Shown here: positions 1-10,297 of the stretch, piece after piece
How the letters are laid out: each line of letters opens with the position of its first letter
How positions within the stretch are numbered: position 1 is the stretch's first letter
DNA from: a virus
Direction: 5' to 3' (one strand)
DNA length: 49,320 bases
IMG/VR virus record: IMGVR_UViG_3300030430_003611
Location: 1-49,320 of that record
Translations under genes and position numbers: made by a program
Notes under the pieces: generated by a model
Database searches by the model: none
What the model was told of the DNA's origin: nothing
Seen by the model: the letters and a program-made list of their open reading frames with translations, nothing else

Positions 1-1
1 C

Positions 2-1615
2 GGCGGGTCAAGCACCGTGGGTGCATATCAAATCAATGTTGGTCTAGACTCGACGGTTGGCGGTACAGGTTGGGGTGCAGGCTTGTATGGCGGCGTGGCG
101 GCAGGCGCTCTTGAGACCACCATCAACGAGGGCGGTACGTTTTCTGATTCCGACACTACGCTTACCGTGACTAGTGGCACAGGCATAGCCACTAATGACC
201 TGATATTAATCGACAACGAAATATTAAAAGTCACCAACGTATCGACCAACGATTTGACTGTAACACGCGCACAGTCTGGCACAGAAGCGTCAACACATGC
301 CAACGGTGCTACCGTGACTTTGATTGAGGGCAATGCTAACTCTGACAATGATTATTTTGGTTGGGGTGATGCAGCGTCCGGCGGTCTGACAACAACGACA
401 CAGATTCGTCTTTGGTCACACGACAATTTTGGTGAAGATCTGCTAATCAATGCACGGGACAGCAACATCTTTTACTGGGATCGCACAAACAATCTGTCCA
501 CACGCGCCATCGAACTATCCACGCTTACCGGTACAAAGACAAGTGTTCCGCAAAAAGCAAAACAGGTGCTTGTCTCAGATCAGGATAGACATGTCATCGT
601 GTTTGGTGCGGACGGTTTGGGTGCAAATTCTAGCGCCACACAGGGTGATGGCGTACAAGACCCCTTATTGATACGGTTCTCCAGCCAAGAAAATCCTATC
701 GACTTTTTTCCAACAACTACTAATACCGCAGGTGATCTTCGTTTGGGTGCGGGATCAACTTTTGTTCAAGCTGTCGAAACAAAGCGTGAGATTCTAGTTT
801 GGACTGACACGGCTTTGTTCTCGATGCGGTTTATCGGTCCACCGTTTACATTTGGTCTATCGCAGCTTGCTTCCAACATCACGATCATGGGTCCAAGCGC
901 AGCCGTAGCCACAGAGGACGTTGTATATTGGATGGGCATAGATAACTTCTACATCTATGCCGGTCGTACGCAGCAGCTTCCATGCACCGTGCGGCAAAAA
1001 GTATTTGGTGACTTCAACCGTTCTGAATCTGATAAGGTGACTTCTGGTATCAACTCTGAGTTTAGCGAGATATTCTGGTTCTACCCGTCAGCTAACGCCA
1101 CGGAGAACGATAAGTATGTGATATATAACTACGGCGAAAAGGTGTGGTACTTTGGCAGTTTAGCTAGAACAGCATGGCTGGATCGCGGAACAAGAGCCAA
1201 TCCCTTAGCGGCTGGTAATCAATACATATTCAACCACGAGATTGGCTTTGACGATGACGGATCAGCCATGACTTCGTTCATTGAATCTGCCGCGATTGAT
1301 ATCGGTGATGGCGACAAGTTCACATATATCAGGCGCGTGATACCAGACTTGACGTTCTTGGGATCGACTAACTTGAGTAGTCCTCAAGCGGTGTTTACCG
1401 TAAAGTCTCGACGATTTCCCGGTGCATCATTTGATAATACAGATGCAGGAACTACAATCGGATCAATATCAGGTGACGTTGAAACATTTACAGAGCAGTT
1501 GCATTTACGTTCACGTGGACGATCTTTTGCTGTTCGTGTAGAAAGCACAGCGCTTGGGACTAAATGGAAATTAGGAAGTCCTCGTATTGATTTACGTCCT
1601 GATGGGAGACAATAG
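2..1615 (+). CDS. Tail structural protein, 5' truncated
   Basis: The reading frame is open from the first full codon at base 2, so the N-terminus lies outside the window and the GTG at 17 is not a credible start. The visible part begins with a Gly/Ser-rich linker and then a GTGWGAGLYGG segment, a kind of sequence that sits mid-protein in large tail proteins of marine podovirus-like phages. A beta-rich, Thr/Ser-rich region follows, with no enzyme motif. It opens the block of virion genes that continues to 9.6 kb. The role as a tail tube or tail-fibre-associated structural protein is inferred from context and general character. It ends in TAG overlapping the GTG of the next gene. Confidence 0.7.
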   Translation, partial: GGSSTVGAYQINVGLDSTVGGTGWGAGLYGGVAAGALETTINEGGTFSDSDTTLTVTSGTGIATNDLILIDNEILKVTNVSTNDLTVTRAQSGTEASTHANGATVTLIEGNANSDNDYFGWGDAASGGLTTTTQIRLWSHDNFGEDLLINARDSNIFYWDRTNNLSTRAIELSTLTGTKTSVPQKAKQVLVSDQDRHVIVFGADGLGANSSATQGDGVQDPLLIRFSSQENPIDFFPTTTNTAGDLRLGAGSTFVQAVETKREILVWTDTALFSMRFIGPPFTFGLSQLASNITIMGPSAAVATEDVVYWMGIDNFYIYAGRTQQLPCTVRQKVFGDFNRSESDKVTSGINSEFSEIFWFYPSANATENDKYVIYNYGEKVWYFGSLARTAWLDRGTRANPLAAGNQYIFNHEIGFDDDGSAMTSFIESAAIDIGDGDKFTYIRRVIPDLTFLGSTNLSSPQAVFTVKSRRFPGASFDNTDAGTTIGSISGDVETFTEQLHLRSRGRSFAVRVESTALGTKWKLGSPRIDLRPDGRQ

Positions 1616-1845
1616 TGGCACAGGTACAAAACCCACCGCCCAGATTGCCAGAAGCTCCTGAAGATTATGACCCACAATATATGGCAGATTTGCTTCGAGC
1701 TTTAGAAATATTTATTTCGCAAGAACGAACGCCCGGTGAGATGCGTGGCACAAAGTTAACTTTAACAGACTTACCTACAAGTGCCTCTGGATTAGAAACT
1801 GGTGCTTTATATAATGACAGCGGCACTGTCAAAGTTGCAACATAG
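1615..1845 (+). CDS. Small protein of the tail module
   Basis: A 76-residue protein starting with GTG in a TAGTG overlap with the upstream tail gene, which suggests translational coupling. The N-terminal third is Pro-rich (PPPRLPEAPEDYDPQY), followed by a predicted helix (MADLLRALEIFISQE) and a short C-terminal part. Small proteins of this build commonly follow the large tail protein in marine phages. No catalytic motif is visible and no function is assigned. Confidence 0.6.
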   Translation: MAQVQNPPPRLPEAPEDYDPQYMADLLRALEIFISQERTPGEMRGTKLTLTDLPTSASGLETGALYNDSGTVKVAT

Positions 1846-1896
1846 AGTTTGTGAAAAAACTCTAACAAGGGTATCTTTAGTTTTGAGGTATATATC

Positions 1897-2940
1897 ATGA
1901 CTGCTCCATATCAAGAAGTTGCTAACGGATTAGCTTCTCTTGGTCGTTTTGAGGACAATTACATTGTTCACGCGGCTGAGGGCGAAACAGTTATTCCTGC
2001 AGAGGTTCTTGAGTCGAATCCACAGTTAAAAACAAGCCTGTTTAATCAAATGCGGGCTATGGGAATTGATCAGCCTGAGCGTTATGTTGTAGGCAACGAA
2101 CTAAATTCTATTAACCCTCAAACTGGTCAGCCTGAATTTTTCTTTAAATCTATCGGTAAAACTTTAAAAAAAGCCGCGCCGATTATTGGTTCCGTCGTTG
2201 GCGGGGCTATAGGCGGTCCTATAGGGGCGGCTATAGGCGGGGGCTTAGGTTCCTTAGCTGGCGGCGCTTCGCCCGAACAGGCGCTTATAAACGCGGGATT
2301 AAGTTTTGCTGGTGCTAAATTTATTGGACCGGGACTAGATAAGGCTCTAGGTCCAACGTCAACAGGTATTGTTGGACCGGGTACAGCAGGAACAGTTGGT
2401 AGTCTTTTACCTCAAAACGTCGCGAGTGCGCTTCCAAGTCTTGGAAGTATGGGCATAGGTACAGCTGCCGCTCTTGCGCTCGCTCCTGCAGCTAGCGGTA
2501 TGATTTCTGACGCGTTAAAACCAGAAGAAGTCGCAGAGCCAAATAGACGTTCCGTCGTTGATGAATATTATGCAGCGTTAGCTAGAGGCGAAAACCCTCC
2601 TTTACCGCCTGAATTAACACCACCGCCACAAGACTCGTTGTTTGGATTAGAAACTCAAGCACCGCCGCCTACTTACGATGACGTTCTTGTCGATCCTGTT
2701 TATGGGCGTCCGATGTTTAGACAAGCAGCTTATGGCGGATATATAAAAGGTCCGGGAGGTCCACGCGACGATAAAATTCCTACATTACTTTCTAATACAG
2801 AATTTGTACAAACTGGTAAGGCAGTAGCTGGCGCGGACCCAACTGGTCAAAACAACCCTGATAGGGGTGCAAAAACTATGATGGGGATTATGCGAGCGTT
2901 TGAACAAAAAGCTGATCAAAACGCAAGAGCGATGGCTTAG
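1897..2940 (+). CDS. Virion structural protein with Gly-rich segment
   Basis: A 347-residue protein preceded by a TTTGAGG ribosome site. The N-terminal part (about 1-75) has the DNYIVHAAEGETVIP and RYVVGNELNSINPQTG signatures of a widespread family of phage virion proteins. A small-residue Gly/Ala-rich segment (about 95-125) could insert into a membrane. The C-terminal part carries a GGYIKGPGGPRDDKIPTLLS stretch, typical of phage structural proteins that combine GPGG with an (S)DxIPALLS-like motif. It lies in the tail/internal-protein operon. A role in tail structure or DNA ejection is inferred; no enzyme motif is seen. Confidence 0.7.
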   Translation: MTAPYQEVANGLASLGRFEDNYIVHAAEGETVIPAEVLESNPQLKTSLFNQMRAMGIDQPERYVVGNELNSINPQTGQPEFFFKSIGKTLKKAAPIIGSVVGGAIGGPIGAAIGGGLGSLAGGASPEQALINAGLSFAGAKFIGPGLDKALGPTSTGIVGPGTAGTVGSLLPQNVASALPSLGSMGIGTAAALALAPAASGMISDALKPEEVAEPNRRSVVDEYYAALARGENPPLPPELTPPPQDSLFGLETQAPPPTYDDVLVDPVYGRPMFRQAAYGGYIKGPGGPRDDKIPTLLSNTEFVQTGKAVAGADPTGQNNPDRGAKTMMGIMRAFEQKADQNARAMA

Positions 2941-2949
2941 GGGTTTACC

Positions 2950-3876
2950 ATGGCACAAACACAAACCGTAGAACAAATTACACGCCTCGCTCCGTTTATG
3001 GAAGATTATGTCCGGAAACTTTTAGAGTCCGGATATCAACGCGTAAAAGACCCAGTAGATATCCCAACTCAACAAGTAGCGGCATTAACACCAGAACAAA
3101 TAAGAGCAGGTCAATTAGTCGATCAAGGTATTGGTACATATCAACCTTTACTTGATGAATCAAAAGCAATGATTGGTAGCGGCACTGGACTTGTCGGACA
3201 AGGTGCGGCCATGATGGCGGACCCGAACGCATACCGTTCGTTTATGAGTCCGTATACTAGCGAAGTTATTGATCGCGTAGGTCAAGATATCGCTGAACAA
3301 ACTCGCATGCAACAAAATCAATTAGGTGCTACCGCAGTAGGCGCAGGAGCGTTTGGTGGCTCACGACAGGGTATTGCAGAAGGAGAAATAGGAAAAGCAG
3401 GGTTAAGATCTTTTGGAGATGTGGCTTCTCGTCTACGCGAATCTGGTTTTCTAAACGCGCAAAATTTAGTTGGGCAACGAGCTGCTGGTCTTGGTGCGTT
3501 TGGTGGTCAATTAGCTGGTTTCGGTGGTCAACTTGCAAACTTAGCTGGTCAAACCCGACAATTAGGACAGCAAGATATTTCCAATCTTCTCGGAATAGGT
3601 TCGCTCGGTCAACAGCAAAACCAAGCTGTGCTTGATGCCCAGCGTGCGACAGCGCTTCAAACAGCTTACGAGCCGTATCAGCGCCTTGGTTTCTTTAGTG
3701 ATCTTGTTCGTGGCGTACCAACTACGCAATCTACGATCGGTATGACAACCGCACCTAGCCAAAGCCCATTATCCCAGATCGCTGGTATTGCTGCTACCGG
3801 TCTTGGTTTAGCTGGTCAATTAGGTTATCGGCCTTTTGGTAATCCAACTGCATTTACACAGCCGGGAGTTATCTAA
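2950..3876 (+). CDS. Virion/tail-associated structural protein
   Basis: A 308-residue protein rich in Gly, Ala and Gln. The middle has the pattern SPYTSEVIDRVGQDI followed by AGAFGGSRQGIAEGE, recurrent in phage tail-associated or ejection proteins of this position. The C-terminal half is a low-complexity LAGFGGQLANLAGQ-type repeat that probably forms an amphipathic or coiled helix. Its TAA overlaps the ATG of the next gene by one base, so the two are likely coupled. Function is inferred from order and composition. Confidence 0.65.
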   Translation: MAQTQTVEQITRLAPFMEDYVRKLLESGYQRVKDPVDIPTQQVAALTPEQIRAGQLVDQGIGTYQPLLDESKAMIGSGTGLVGQGAAMMADPNAYRSFMSPYTSEVIDRVGQDIAEQTRMQQNQLGATAVGAGAFGGSRQGIAEGEIGKAGLRSFGDVASRLRESGFLNAQNLVGQRAAGLGAFGGQLAGFGGQLANLAGQTRQLGQQDISNLLGIGSLGQQQNQAVLDAQRATALQTAYEPYQRLGFFSDLVRGVPTTQSTIGMTTAPSQSPLSQIAGIAATGLGLAGQLGYRPFGNPTAFTQPGVI

Positions 3877-6650
3877 TGGCTCTTGATCCAAGACTGTTGA
3901 CTCCAGCTGCATTAATGAATCGTTCATTACCCCCTACAATTCGCGGTAATGTACGCCCCGGTGTTGACCCCTCCGGTGTAGCGTCTGTGTTTCCCGGTAG
4001 ACGAGGAATGAATATACCATTAAGGCCAATGTCTAGTGCAGCAGGCTCCACGGGGTTAGAGTCTTTATCTCGTGAGCAATTAGCTGCTATGCAAATTCCC
4101 GGTGCTAAAATACCGACTAACATGCCTAATCAAAACTTTGATCAGTTTGCTCAGTCAATGGGGTTGCCGAGTGCGTTACTAGAAACAACACCCCAAGACG
4201 ATGAACAGGCAAAAGCTATTGGTGGTGAACTGATCGGTGATCCTGAATTTTTTGGTTTATCCGAAGAAAATATCGCTTCGATGGCTACCGATGATATTGA
4301 AAAGGTAGATGACAACGCTAAGAAAGTTTGGTCTGAAAGAGGTCTTATTGCTCAAACTCAAGGTGCGTTAACTAGGCTTCAAACAGCTTCTGATGCAGCT
4401 AACCTCGCCTTATTCAACGAATTAATGAAGCCATCGCCGTCGCCTGAAAAATCGAAAGAGGCAGTAAATAAATTCTTTGGTCTTGACCCGGCGCAAGAAA
4501 CGCCGGTTTGGGCGGATGTTGCTGTTTCGATCGGTCTTAGCTTACTTCGCGGCGAAGGTAAAAAACAAGTAGGGGATTCCGACCTTGGTGCTTTCCTAAA
4601 AGATGTAGGTGTTGCAGGTGAGCGCGGATTAAAAGTCGCGAGGGAAGGCCGTGCTGCGAAAGCAAAAAGAAAGCTGACTTTAAATAGTCTAGCGTTTAAC
4701 GCTTATCGCGAAGATGTAAAAAACCGCAGTACACTGATAAAACAATATCAAACTGCTGCGGATACGGCTGCTAAAAACTTATCTGATTCTACTTTTAAAG
4801 TAATCAAAGCATTGAACGATGAAGCTAAATTTAATGATCAAGAACTCAATAATATTTCTGACGCGATGCAGCAGACTGTAAAACTGTATCCGGAAGAGTC
4901 TCGCGCTTCTTTAATGACTTTAATTGAACAAAATCCCTCCCTGATCAAAAACAAAAATGCTGCTGAAGTTACTCTAGCGATTATGGGGTTAGCCGATAGC
5001 GCTAATATTGATATGTCTTCAGGTCAGGCATCAAATATAACGTCACGTGAATTTGAAATTACTGATGCTGCAACTTTTAACGCGTTAAAGGCAAAATTTC
5101 CTGACCTTCCTATTTTTCAATCGTACCCAGAGTTTAAAGAGGGAATGTCATTTAAGGTCAACGGTGTCGCTGATAAAACAGCCGCTGGATCGCTTATTGA
5201 CACTCTTCAACAGCCTACGGTTAGCGCAAAAAATACAACGCCCAACAGTACGGTTGCTAAACTTCATAGAGATATTGGAAGTGCAATAAAAAAGCGTAGC
5301 GCGTTTACGGTAGGTTCAGAAGACTATAACAACGTAACAGCTGAAATTGAACAGCTTAAAACAGCACTTAAAAACGCACTCCAAGGTTCAACTCCAGATA
5401 TCGTAAAAACGCAAACCGCACTACGAGACGCTGAGGCTGAATTAGAGGCGATCGAAGCCGGGAACTATACTGGATCGAAAACAAAAGAAGTAGTCGAGCG
5501 GGAGATTCAACAGCTAAAGGATAAATTAGCTGCGTCTGGTCCTCAAGTTTCTCAAGTAATTCTTGGGGCAGATGGAACTTATGAATCATATACTGGTCCA
5601 GTTAGAGCAATCGACGCGGTTAGAGATTCACAAAAGATACAAAGATTGCAAGAATCTCAGGCGCAATTTACCCGTGCTGCAAAAATCGGTGATAGTATTT
5701 TATATATTCTTGCCGACCCTGCCGCTCAACAAGGTCAAGGTGCATTTGCACAGCTTGGCGGTGCGTTAAAAGCTGTAAGCGATCAATTTAATAATTTTGC
5801 TGGGTTAGGCTCACCTGAGTTTGCGGCTCAACAAGATCGTTATACAGGCGGGTTAACCGCTCTTGATAATATTCTAGCTGGGCCTACTGGTCGTGGCGAT
5901 AGAACAGGTTATGCTGCAAGTATTACAGATGCTGAAGTATCAAAAGTTTTTGAAGCGTTTCGTGCAGCGGCAGTAAAAGATCAAGATGTCGCGTCTGCCG
6001 TCCTCGATTACGCTTTTGCTCTAGCTTCTTCACGAGAAACCGGCAAGTTGACTGATAAGGACGTAGCAGCGGCACTTAAAACATTGGGCGGCGATAATAT
6101 CGACGGGTTGTTTACAAATCGCGATAGACTAATCGCAGGTGTTAGTAATGCTATCAACTTAGCTCAGTTCGATCTTGGTTCGAAGATGAACTCGCAGTAT
6201 AAAATATCTGTAAAAGCTGCAAAAGAGGCTAATAAAAAACTACCTGTAGCAGAACAACGAACAGATGCAGAAATTGAAGCGGAGTATCGCTTTGATCCGA
6301 TAAAAATTATTGCAGGCGATGATGCTGAATTAGCAAAACGCATGGTTTATGGACAAACGCGAACTGCACCATTAGGTCTTTCGTACCAGTCGATTGGTAA
6401 ATATCGCGAGCAGTTTTATGGAGGTCCATCCGCTGCTGGACAAGGTCAACAATTCGGTGCGGGGGCTGCTCTTTTAGGAAATCTTTATAACACTAACCCC
6501 GGTCTGTTTAGGGAGTACGACGCATTTAAACAGTTGTTTGATAGGTATCAGCAATATCCAACCTCAGCTAATCTAAAAGCATTTAACGATGCGCGAGCTC
6601 AAGCCTCACCTGAGCTCCTTGACCTTATATCTAGACTTTCGAATCTATAG
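3876..6650 (+). CDS. Large internal virion-type protein (924 aa)
   Basis: A 924-residue, largely alpha-helical and Ala/Gln/Lys-rich protein with no recognisable catalytic motif. A predicted coiled coil (about residues 465-570) is rich in Ala, Glu and Lys. Length, composition and place between tail-associated genes and the lysis block match the giant internal or ejection proteins that podoviruses carry in place of a tape measure. The assignment is by context only. It is followed by an AGGAGATG ribosome site for the next gene. Confidence 0.6.
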   Translation: MALDPRLLTPAALMNRSLPPTIRGNVRPGVDPSGVASVFPGRRGMNIPLRPMSSAAGSTGLESLSREQLAAMQIPGAKIPTNMPNQNFDQFAQSMGLPSALLETTPQDDEQAKAIGGELIGDPEFFGLSEENIASMATDDIEKVDDNAKKVWSERGLIAQTQGALTRLQTASDAANLALFNELMKPSPSPEKSKEAVNKFFGLDPAQETPVWADVAVSIGLSLLRGEGKKQVGDSDLGAFLKDVGVAGERGLKVAREGRAAKAKRKLTLNSLAFNAYREDVKNRSTLIKQYQTAADTAAKNLSDSTFKVIKALNDEAKFNDQELNNISDAMQQTVKLYPEESRASLMTLIEQNPSLIKNKNAAEVTLAIMGLADSANIDMSSGQASNITSREFEITDAATFNALKAKFPDLPIFQSYPEFKEGMSFKVNGVADKTAAGSLIDTLQQPTVSAKNTTPNSTVAKLHRDIGSAIKKRSAFTVGSEDYNNVTAEIEQLKTALKNALQGSTPDIVKTQTALRDAEAELEAIEAGNYTGSKTKEVVEREIQQLKDKLAASGPQVSQVILGADGTYESYTGPVRAIDAVRDSQKIQRLQESQAQFTRAAKIGDSILYILADPAAQQGQGAFAQLGGALKAVSDQFNNFAGLGSPEFAAQQDRYTGGLTALDNILAGPTGRGDRTGYAASITDAEVSKVFEAFRAAAVKDQDVASAVLDYAFALASSRETGKLTDKDVAAALKTLGGDNIDGLFTNRDRLIAGVSNAINLAQFDLGSKMNSQYKISVKAAKEANKKLPVAEQRTDAEIEAEYRFDPIKIIAGDDAELAKRMVYGQTRTAPLGLSYQSIGKYREQFYGGPSAAGQGQQFGAGAALLGNLYNTNPGLFREYDAFKQLFDRYQQYPTSANLKAFNDARAQASPELLDLISRLSNL

Positions 6651-6658
6651 GAGATGGT

Positions 6659-9646
6659 ATGTCGTCTTTACCACCATTAGGACAGTCTATTCCGATAGAT
6701 CAAGCTTTTTTGAACGCTATGACACAAGGTTTACAGCAGTCGCAACAATCGGCGGCGACATCCGCTGCTGTCCCTTCTGTTACTACGCCAGCTCCAGTTA
6801 GTCCTGCTTATTCACCGGGTAGTGGCCTTACAACAGGAACAATGGGTTTATTTAACACAGACCCATTTGCCGATGTTGGTCTACCCGATAAAATTTCTAT
6901 GGAACAACAACTTTCTGAAGCGGGAATTAGTAATGAAGGCGCACCTTTTCAATTAAGAGCTGAAGTTAGTCGAGCGGGTTTAACAGACCCAGCAAATCAA
7001 AAATCTGTTGTTGAGTTTAATCTTCGAAGATTCTTTAAAGACAAAGGTTTAATCGGCGACGATTATGATTTTGGTGTTCGTCTTGGCGGTATTAGTAATC
7101 GTTTAGAATTTAAAGATCCTCGTAATAATGGTCAATATACTGTTTTTGATCCCTACGGCGCGGGTGATATCGTAGCGGATTTATTCGCTGATCTCCAAGG
7201 CGATGCTATGGTCTTAGGACCAGAAATAGCAACGTCCTTAGCTGCTGGCGCTGTCGGAACTATGGGAGGTGGACCGGCTGTTGGCGGTACAGCAGCAATT
7301 ATAACTGGCGCAACGACAGCATGGGCAGCGGAGGTTTTGAGACTTTTATCTGCAAGACGTCAAGGACTGCTTCCGGATACGATTACAGACGATGTAATTT
7401 ATGATCAGGCGTTAAACACAGCTAAATGGAGCGCACTTGGAGGTGCGGGTGGTGCATTAGCGTTTAAGATTCTTCGCCCTTTAGCCGTTAAACTTGGTTT
7501 GGCCACACCCAGACTTCGTATGGATATTGACGAAGAGACTTTTATTCGAGCATACGAAGATTACCAAACAAGCGCTGCTGGTCAAGCGGCTGCAAATATA
7601 GGTATCATTCCATCTTCCGCTCAAGTTGTTGCTAGTTCTATCGATCAAGTTACTCAACCCGGTGAAGCTGCAGCTCGACAATTTTTAGCAGGTGATTTAC
7701 AGGAAATTGCTAGCAGGGTTGCTCGTTCAGAAGACCCAAGCCGAGCATCTTCTGTAATCATTCCTGAAAGACAGGCAGCTATCGAAGGCGAAGCTGCGTT
7801 AACTGCAGCCGCTGAAAAAGGATCACCTCCAGGAGTTACAATTTCTTCTGCGGGTAGGGACAGTGGCGAACGAGAATTCCAACGGCTCGGCGAAGGGGTC
7901 GTAACTAATCTTGATCAACAAGCAGTTCAGTTGCGTCAACAGGCAGAAGCAACCTTACAAAATGCAGCAAATGATATTGATGCAGCAATCCAAGCGGCAG
8001 CTAATGTGCCTATCGGCACTGCGACTAGAGGTGATATTGGCGAAGTTGCTCAGCAGGTTATTAGAGACGCCGAAAAAGCGGCAGCTGCTGGCTTTAACGA
8101 TTTATACTCAAATATTTTTCAGCGCTGGTCTCAGGCAACAGGCGTTGGCGTTGATGAAGTTGTTCTTACTGGCAAGAATCGTATTACACTAAACAAACTG
8201 GTAAATGTTGCGAAGGAAGAATTAAGAACAATTAAAAGCGGTGCGATCTATAACGCAGAAGATCGACAGCTTCTTGAAACTATTATTAACCGTTATGTAG
8301 ACCCAACAGACGCTAGAAAAAGAGTCCCTGTTAGTTTAGAGACACTAAACAATGATCTTCGCGAACTTCGGGCGCTTGAACGTAGAGCGTTTAAAAAATC
8401 TCAGTCTGGTGAAGAGGCACCGTACCCGCGCACTATCAAAGCGCTTACTGATGCGATCGAAGAAACACGGGACGCGCTGTTTCGTCGTAAGGGCGTTCCA
8501 GACGGATTAGCTGATGAATTACGAGCTGCTGATGATTTATTTACAGAATCAGCGACAATGTTTAAAGGCAAGCAAGTTTCTGCTATTGCCGCATTGCGCA
8601 ACGCTCAAAGACCAGAGGCTATGTTTAAAGCGATCATTGGGCCTGATAAAAAATATACAGCTGAACTAGCCGCGATTTTAAAAAAGAACCCCGAGAACGC
8701 AGACCTTGTAAATGATATTGGCGCTGCAATCCGTAGAGAGTGGCTAGAAACTGTTTATAAACCTGCCGGTCGTACAGGAACTCGAGAAGTTAATAACGCT
8801 GCGCATCAAAGATTTATGCAACAGTATGGTGATGTTATGCGGCATTACCTTACAGATGCAGAAATCGCAACCATGGATGACGCAGCTGGATTAGCTAGCA
8901 GAATGTTAGATGCCCAAAATTCATATAAAACAGCGCTTAGTGAAGTTAACAAATCATTACGACTAGCTGGCGGCGATGCCATAGATAATCCTGACAAGCT
9001 CTTCAAGTATGTTTGGCAAGGCGATACGATTACGCCGCTTGATAAGATTATGCCAATTTTAAATCGAGAGCCACGTTTGAAAGCCTCGTTTCAAGCGTTA
9101 GTCTTACGCGATATGGCAGGGACTCGAACAAAGAAGTTAAACGGTTGGGATATCCCAGACGTAGACGCATGGCAAACTTATCTAAACGAAAACCGTGATA
9201 AGCTGAACAAAGTTTTTGGTAACGATTACAGCGAAAACCTTCAGACAGTATTAGATGGAATTCGTCCTGCGTTTACAGATGTTAGTGCGCGAGCAAAAGA
9301 AACGGGTATGAATCCGTTTTTAGCTGCTCTTCGTGGTATTGTTGGAACTCTTACAAGAGCTGGTCGAGCTTTGACCTTTGCTCAAAAAGTAAGAATTAAT
9401 TTGCAGCGGGACGCGATTACGCAAGCCCTGACCGATCCGAGGGCTATGTACGAGATGGCAAAGGTAACTCGTAAGGCTTCAGGTCGTGTTATAACGCAAA
9501 GAGAAGTCGAACGCAGTATTGGTAGAATTTTTCAGTTTGATCTTGATGGCATAGGATTTGAAAACAGGGGTGAGCCGAGTGATTCGTCTTTACCTATTAA
9601 ACGATCCAGTGCCGCTGAAATCCTTAATGATATGATGACACGATGA
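6659..9646 (+). CDS. Large internal virion-type protein (995 aa)
   Basis: The longest gene in the window. The N-terminus is Ser/Gln/Pro-rich. Residues about 185-230 form a Gly/Ala-rich hydrophobic segment that could span or enter a membrane, as expected of ejected proteins that reach the host envelope. A long helical region with several heptad-like stretches follows. No lytic transglycosylase motif was recognised. With the preceding 924-residue protein it makes a pair of giant helical proteins, consistent with an ejection complex. That role is inferred. Confidence 0.6.
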   Translation: MSSLPPLGQSIPIDQAFLNAMTQGLQQSQQSAATSAAVPSVTTPAPVSPAYSPGSGLTTGTMGLFNTDPFADVGLPDKISMEQQLSEAGISNEGAPFQLRAEVSRAGLTDPANQKSVVEFNLRRFFKDKGLIGDDYDFGVRLGGISNRLEFKDPRNNGQYTVFDPYGAGDIVADLFADLQGDAMVLGPEIATSLAAGAVGTMGGGPAVGGTAAIITGATTAWAAEVLRLLSARRQGLLPDTITDDVIYDQALNTAKWSALGGAGGALAFKILRPLAVKLGLATPRLRMDIDEETFIRAYEDYQTSAAGQAAANIGIIPSSAQVVASSIDQVTQPGEAAARQFLAGDLQEIASRVARSEDPSRASSVIIPERQAAIEGEAALTAAAEKGSPPGVTISSAGRDSGEREFQRLGEGVVTNLDQQAVQLRQQAEATLQNAANDIDAAIQAAANVPIGTATRGDIGEVAQQVIRDAEKAAAAGFNDLYSNIFQRWSQATGVGVDEVVLTGKNRITLNKLVNVAKEELRTIKSGAIYNAEDRQLLETIINRYVDPTDARKRVPVSLETLNNDLRELRALERRAFKKSQSGEEAPYPRTIKALTDAIEETRDALFRRKGVPDGLADELRAADDLFTESATMFKGKQVSAIAALRNAQRPEAMFKAIIGPDKKYTAELAAILKKNPENADLVNDIGAAIRREWLETVYKPAGRTGTREVNNAAHQRFMQQYGDVMRHYLTDAEIATMDDAAGLASRMLDAQNSYKTALSEVNKSLRLAGGDAIDNPDKLFKYVWQGDTITPLDKIMPILNREPRLKASFQALVLRDMAGTRTKKLNGWDIPDVDAWQTYLNENRDKLNKVFGNDYSENLQTVLDGIRPAFTDVSARAKETGMNPFLAALRGIVGTLTRAGRALTFAQKVRINLQRDAITQALTDPRAMYEMAKVTRKASGRVITQREVERSIGRIFQFDLDGIGFENRGEPSDSSLPIKRSSAAEILNDMMTR

Positions 9647-9653
9647 GGAAATT

Positions 9654-10100
9654 GTGTTAGCAGAGCTTGCAGCCGCAAATGCAGCATTCGCAGTAATTAA
9701 GCAATGCGTGCAAAACGGAAATGATATCGCTAAGGCTGGAAAAGCCATTGGCGATTTTGTTTCTGCAAAAGACGAGCTGGCGAAGTCTGGTAATAAAAAA
9801 CGAGCGCGGGGTGTCGGAGGTAACGATCTCGAAGAGTTTATGGCTCTTGAACAGATTAAACAAAAAGAACAGCAGTTAAAAGAACTGATGATCTACGCTG
9901 GTCGCCCCGGTATGTGGCGAGACTATCAAAAATTTTGTGAAGAAGCTAGAAGTGGGCGTGCTGCCGCTAAAAAAGCTGCACAGCGCCGTGCCGCAGAGTT
10001 AAAAGAAAAGATAGGTCTGGGGATCGTTGGACTAGCTTTGGCTGGGGCTGTAAGTGTCTTAGTTTGGTTTATTGTCTTCTTAAAAGGTTTAGATAGATGA
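9654..10100 (+). CDS. Small helical protein with C-terminal membrane segment
   Basis: A 148-residue protein starting at GTG; GAGG sits about five bases upstream. The body is Ala/Lys/Glu-rich and helical, with a probable coiled coil (residues about 60-115) and one clear C-terminal transmembrane helix (IGLGIVGLALAGAVSVLVWF). Proteins of this shape occur beside holin genes of marine phages. It overlaps the next small membrane gene in an ATGA-type junction. A lysis or virion-membrane role is possible but unproven. Confidence 0.65.
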   Translation: MLAELAAANAAFAVIKQCVQNGNDIAKAGKAIGDFVSAKDELAKSGNKKRARGVGGNDLEEFMALEQIKQKEQQLKELMIYAGRPGMWRDYQKFCEEARSGRAAAKKAAQRRAAELKEKIGLGIVGLALAGAVSVLVWFIVFLKGLDR

Positions 10101-10294
10101 GTGCTGAACAAGTATTACAATGGAAAATCCTTCCTCGTTTTATGATGTTTGTCATGACGATTATGTATATTCGTGTAATCGAATGGGGAATGTCACTTGA
10201 AGACATTACTACACAACAAAGTGCCATGGTGAGTGTCGTTAGTGGAGCAATGACTGGCGCGTTCGCAGTATGGTTAGGGTCTGAAAAGAAATGA
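10097..10294 (+). CDS. Small two-helix membrane protein, holin-like
   Basis: A 65-residue protein with two predicted membrane helices (about residues 14-32 and 43-60) joined by a short polar turn, and a Lys-rich C-terminus. It lies between a single-helix membrane protein and the 3-helix holin candidate, just upstream of the lysozyme gene. It may be a holin, an antiholin or a small virion membrane protein; the sequence alone does not decide. Confidence 0.55.
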   Translation: MSAEQVLQWKILPRFMMFVMTIMYIRVIEWGMSLEDITTQQSAMVSVVSGAMTGAFAVWLGSEKK

Positions 10295-10297
10295 TCA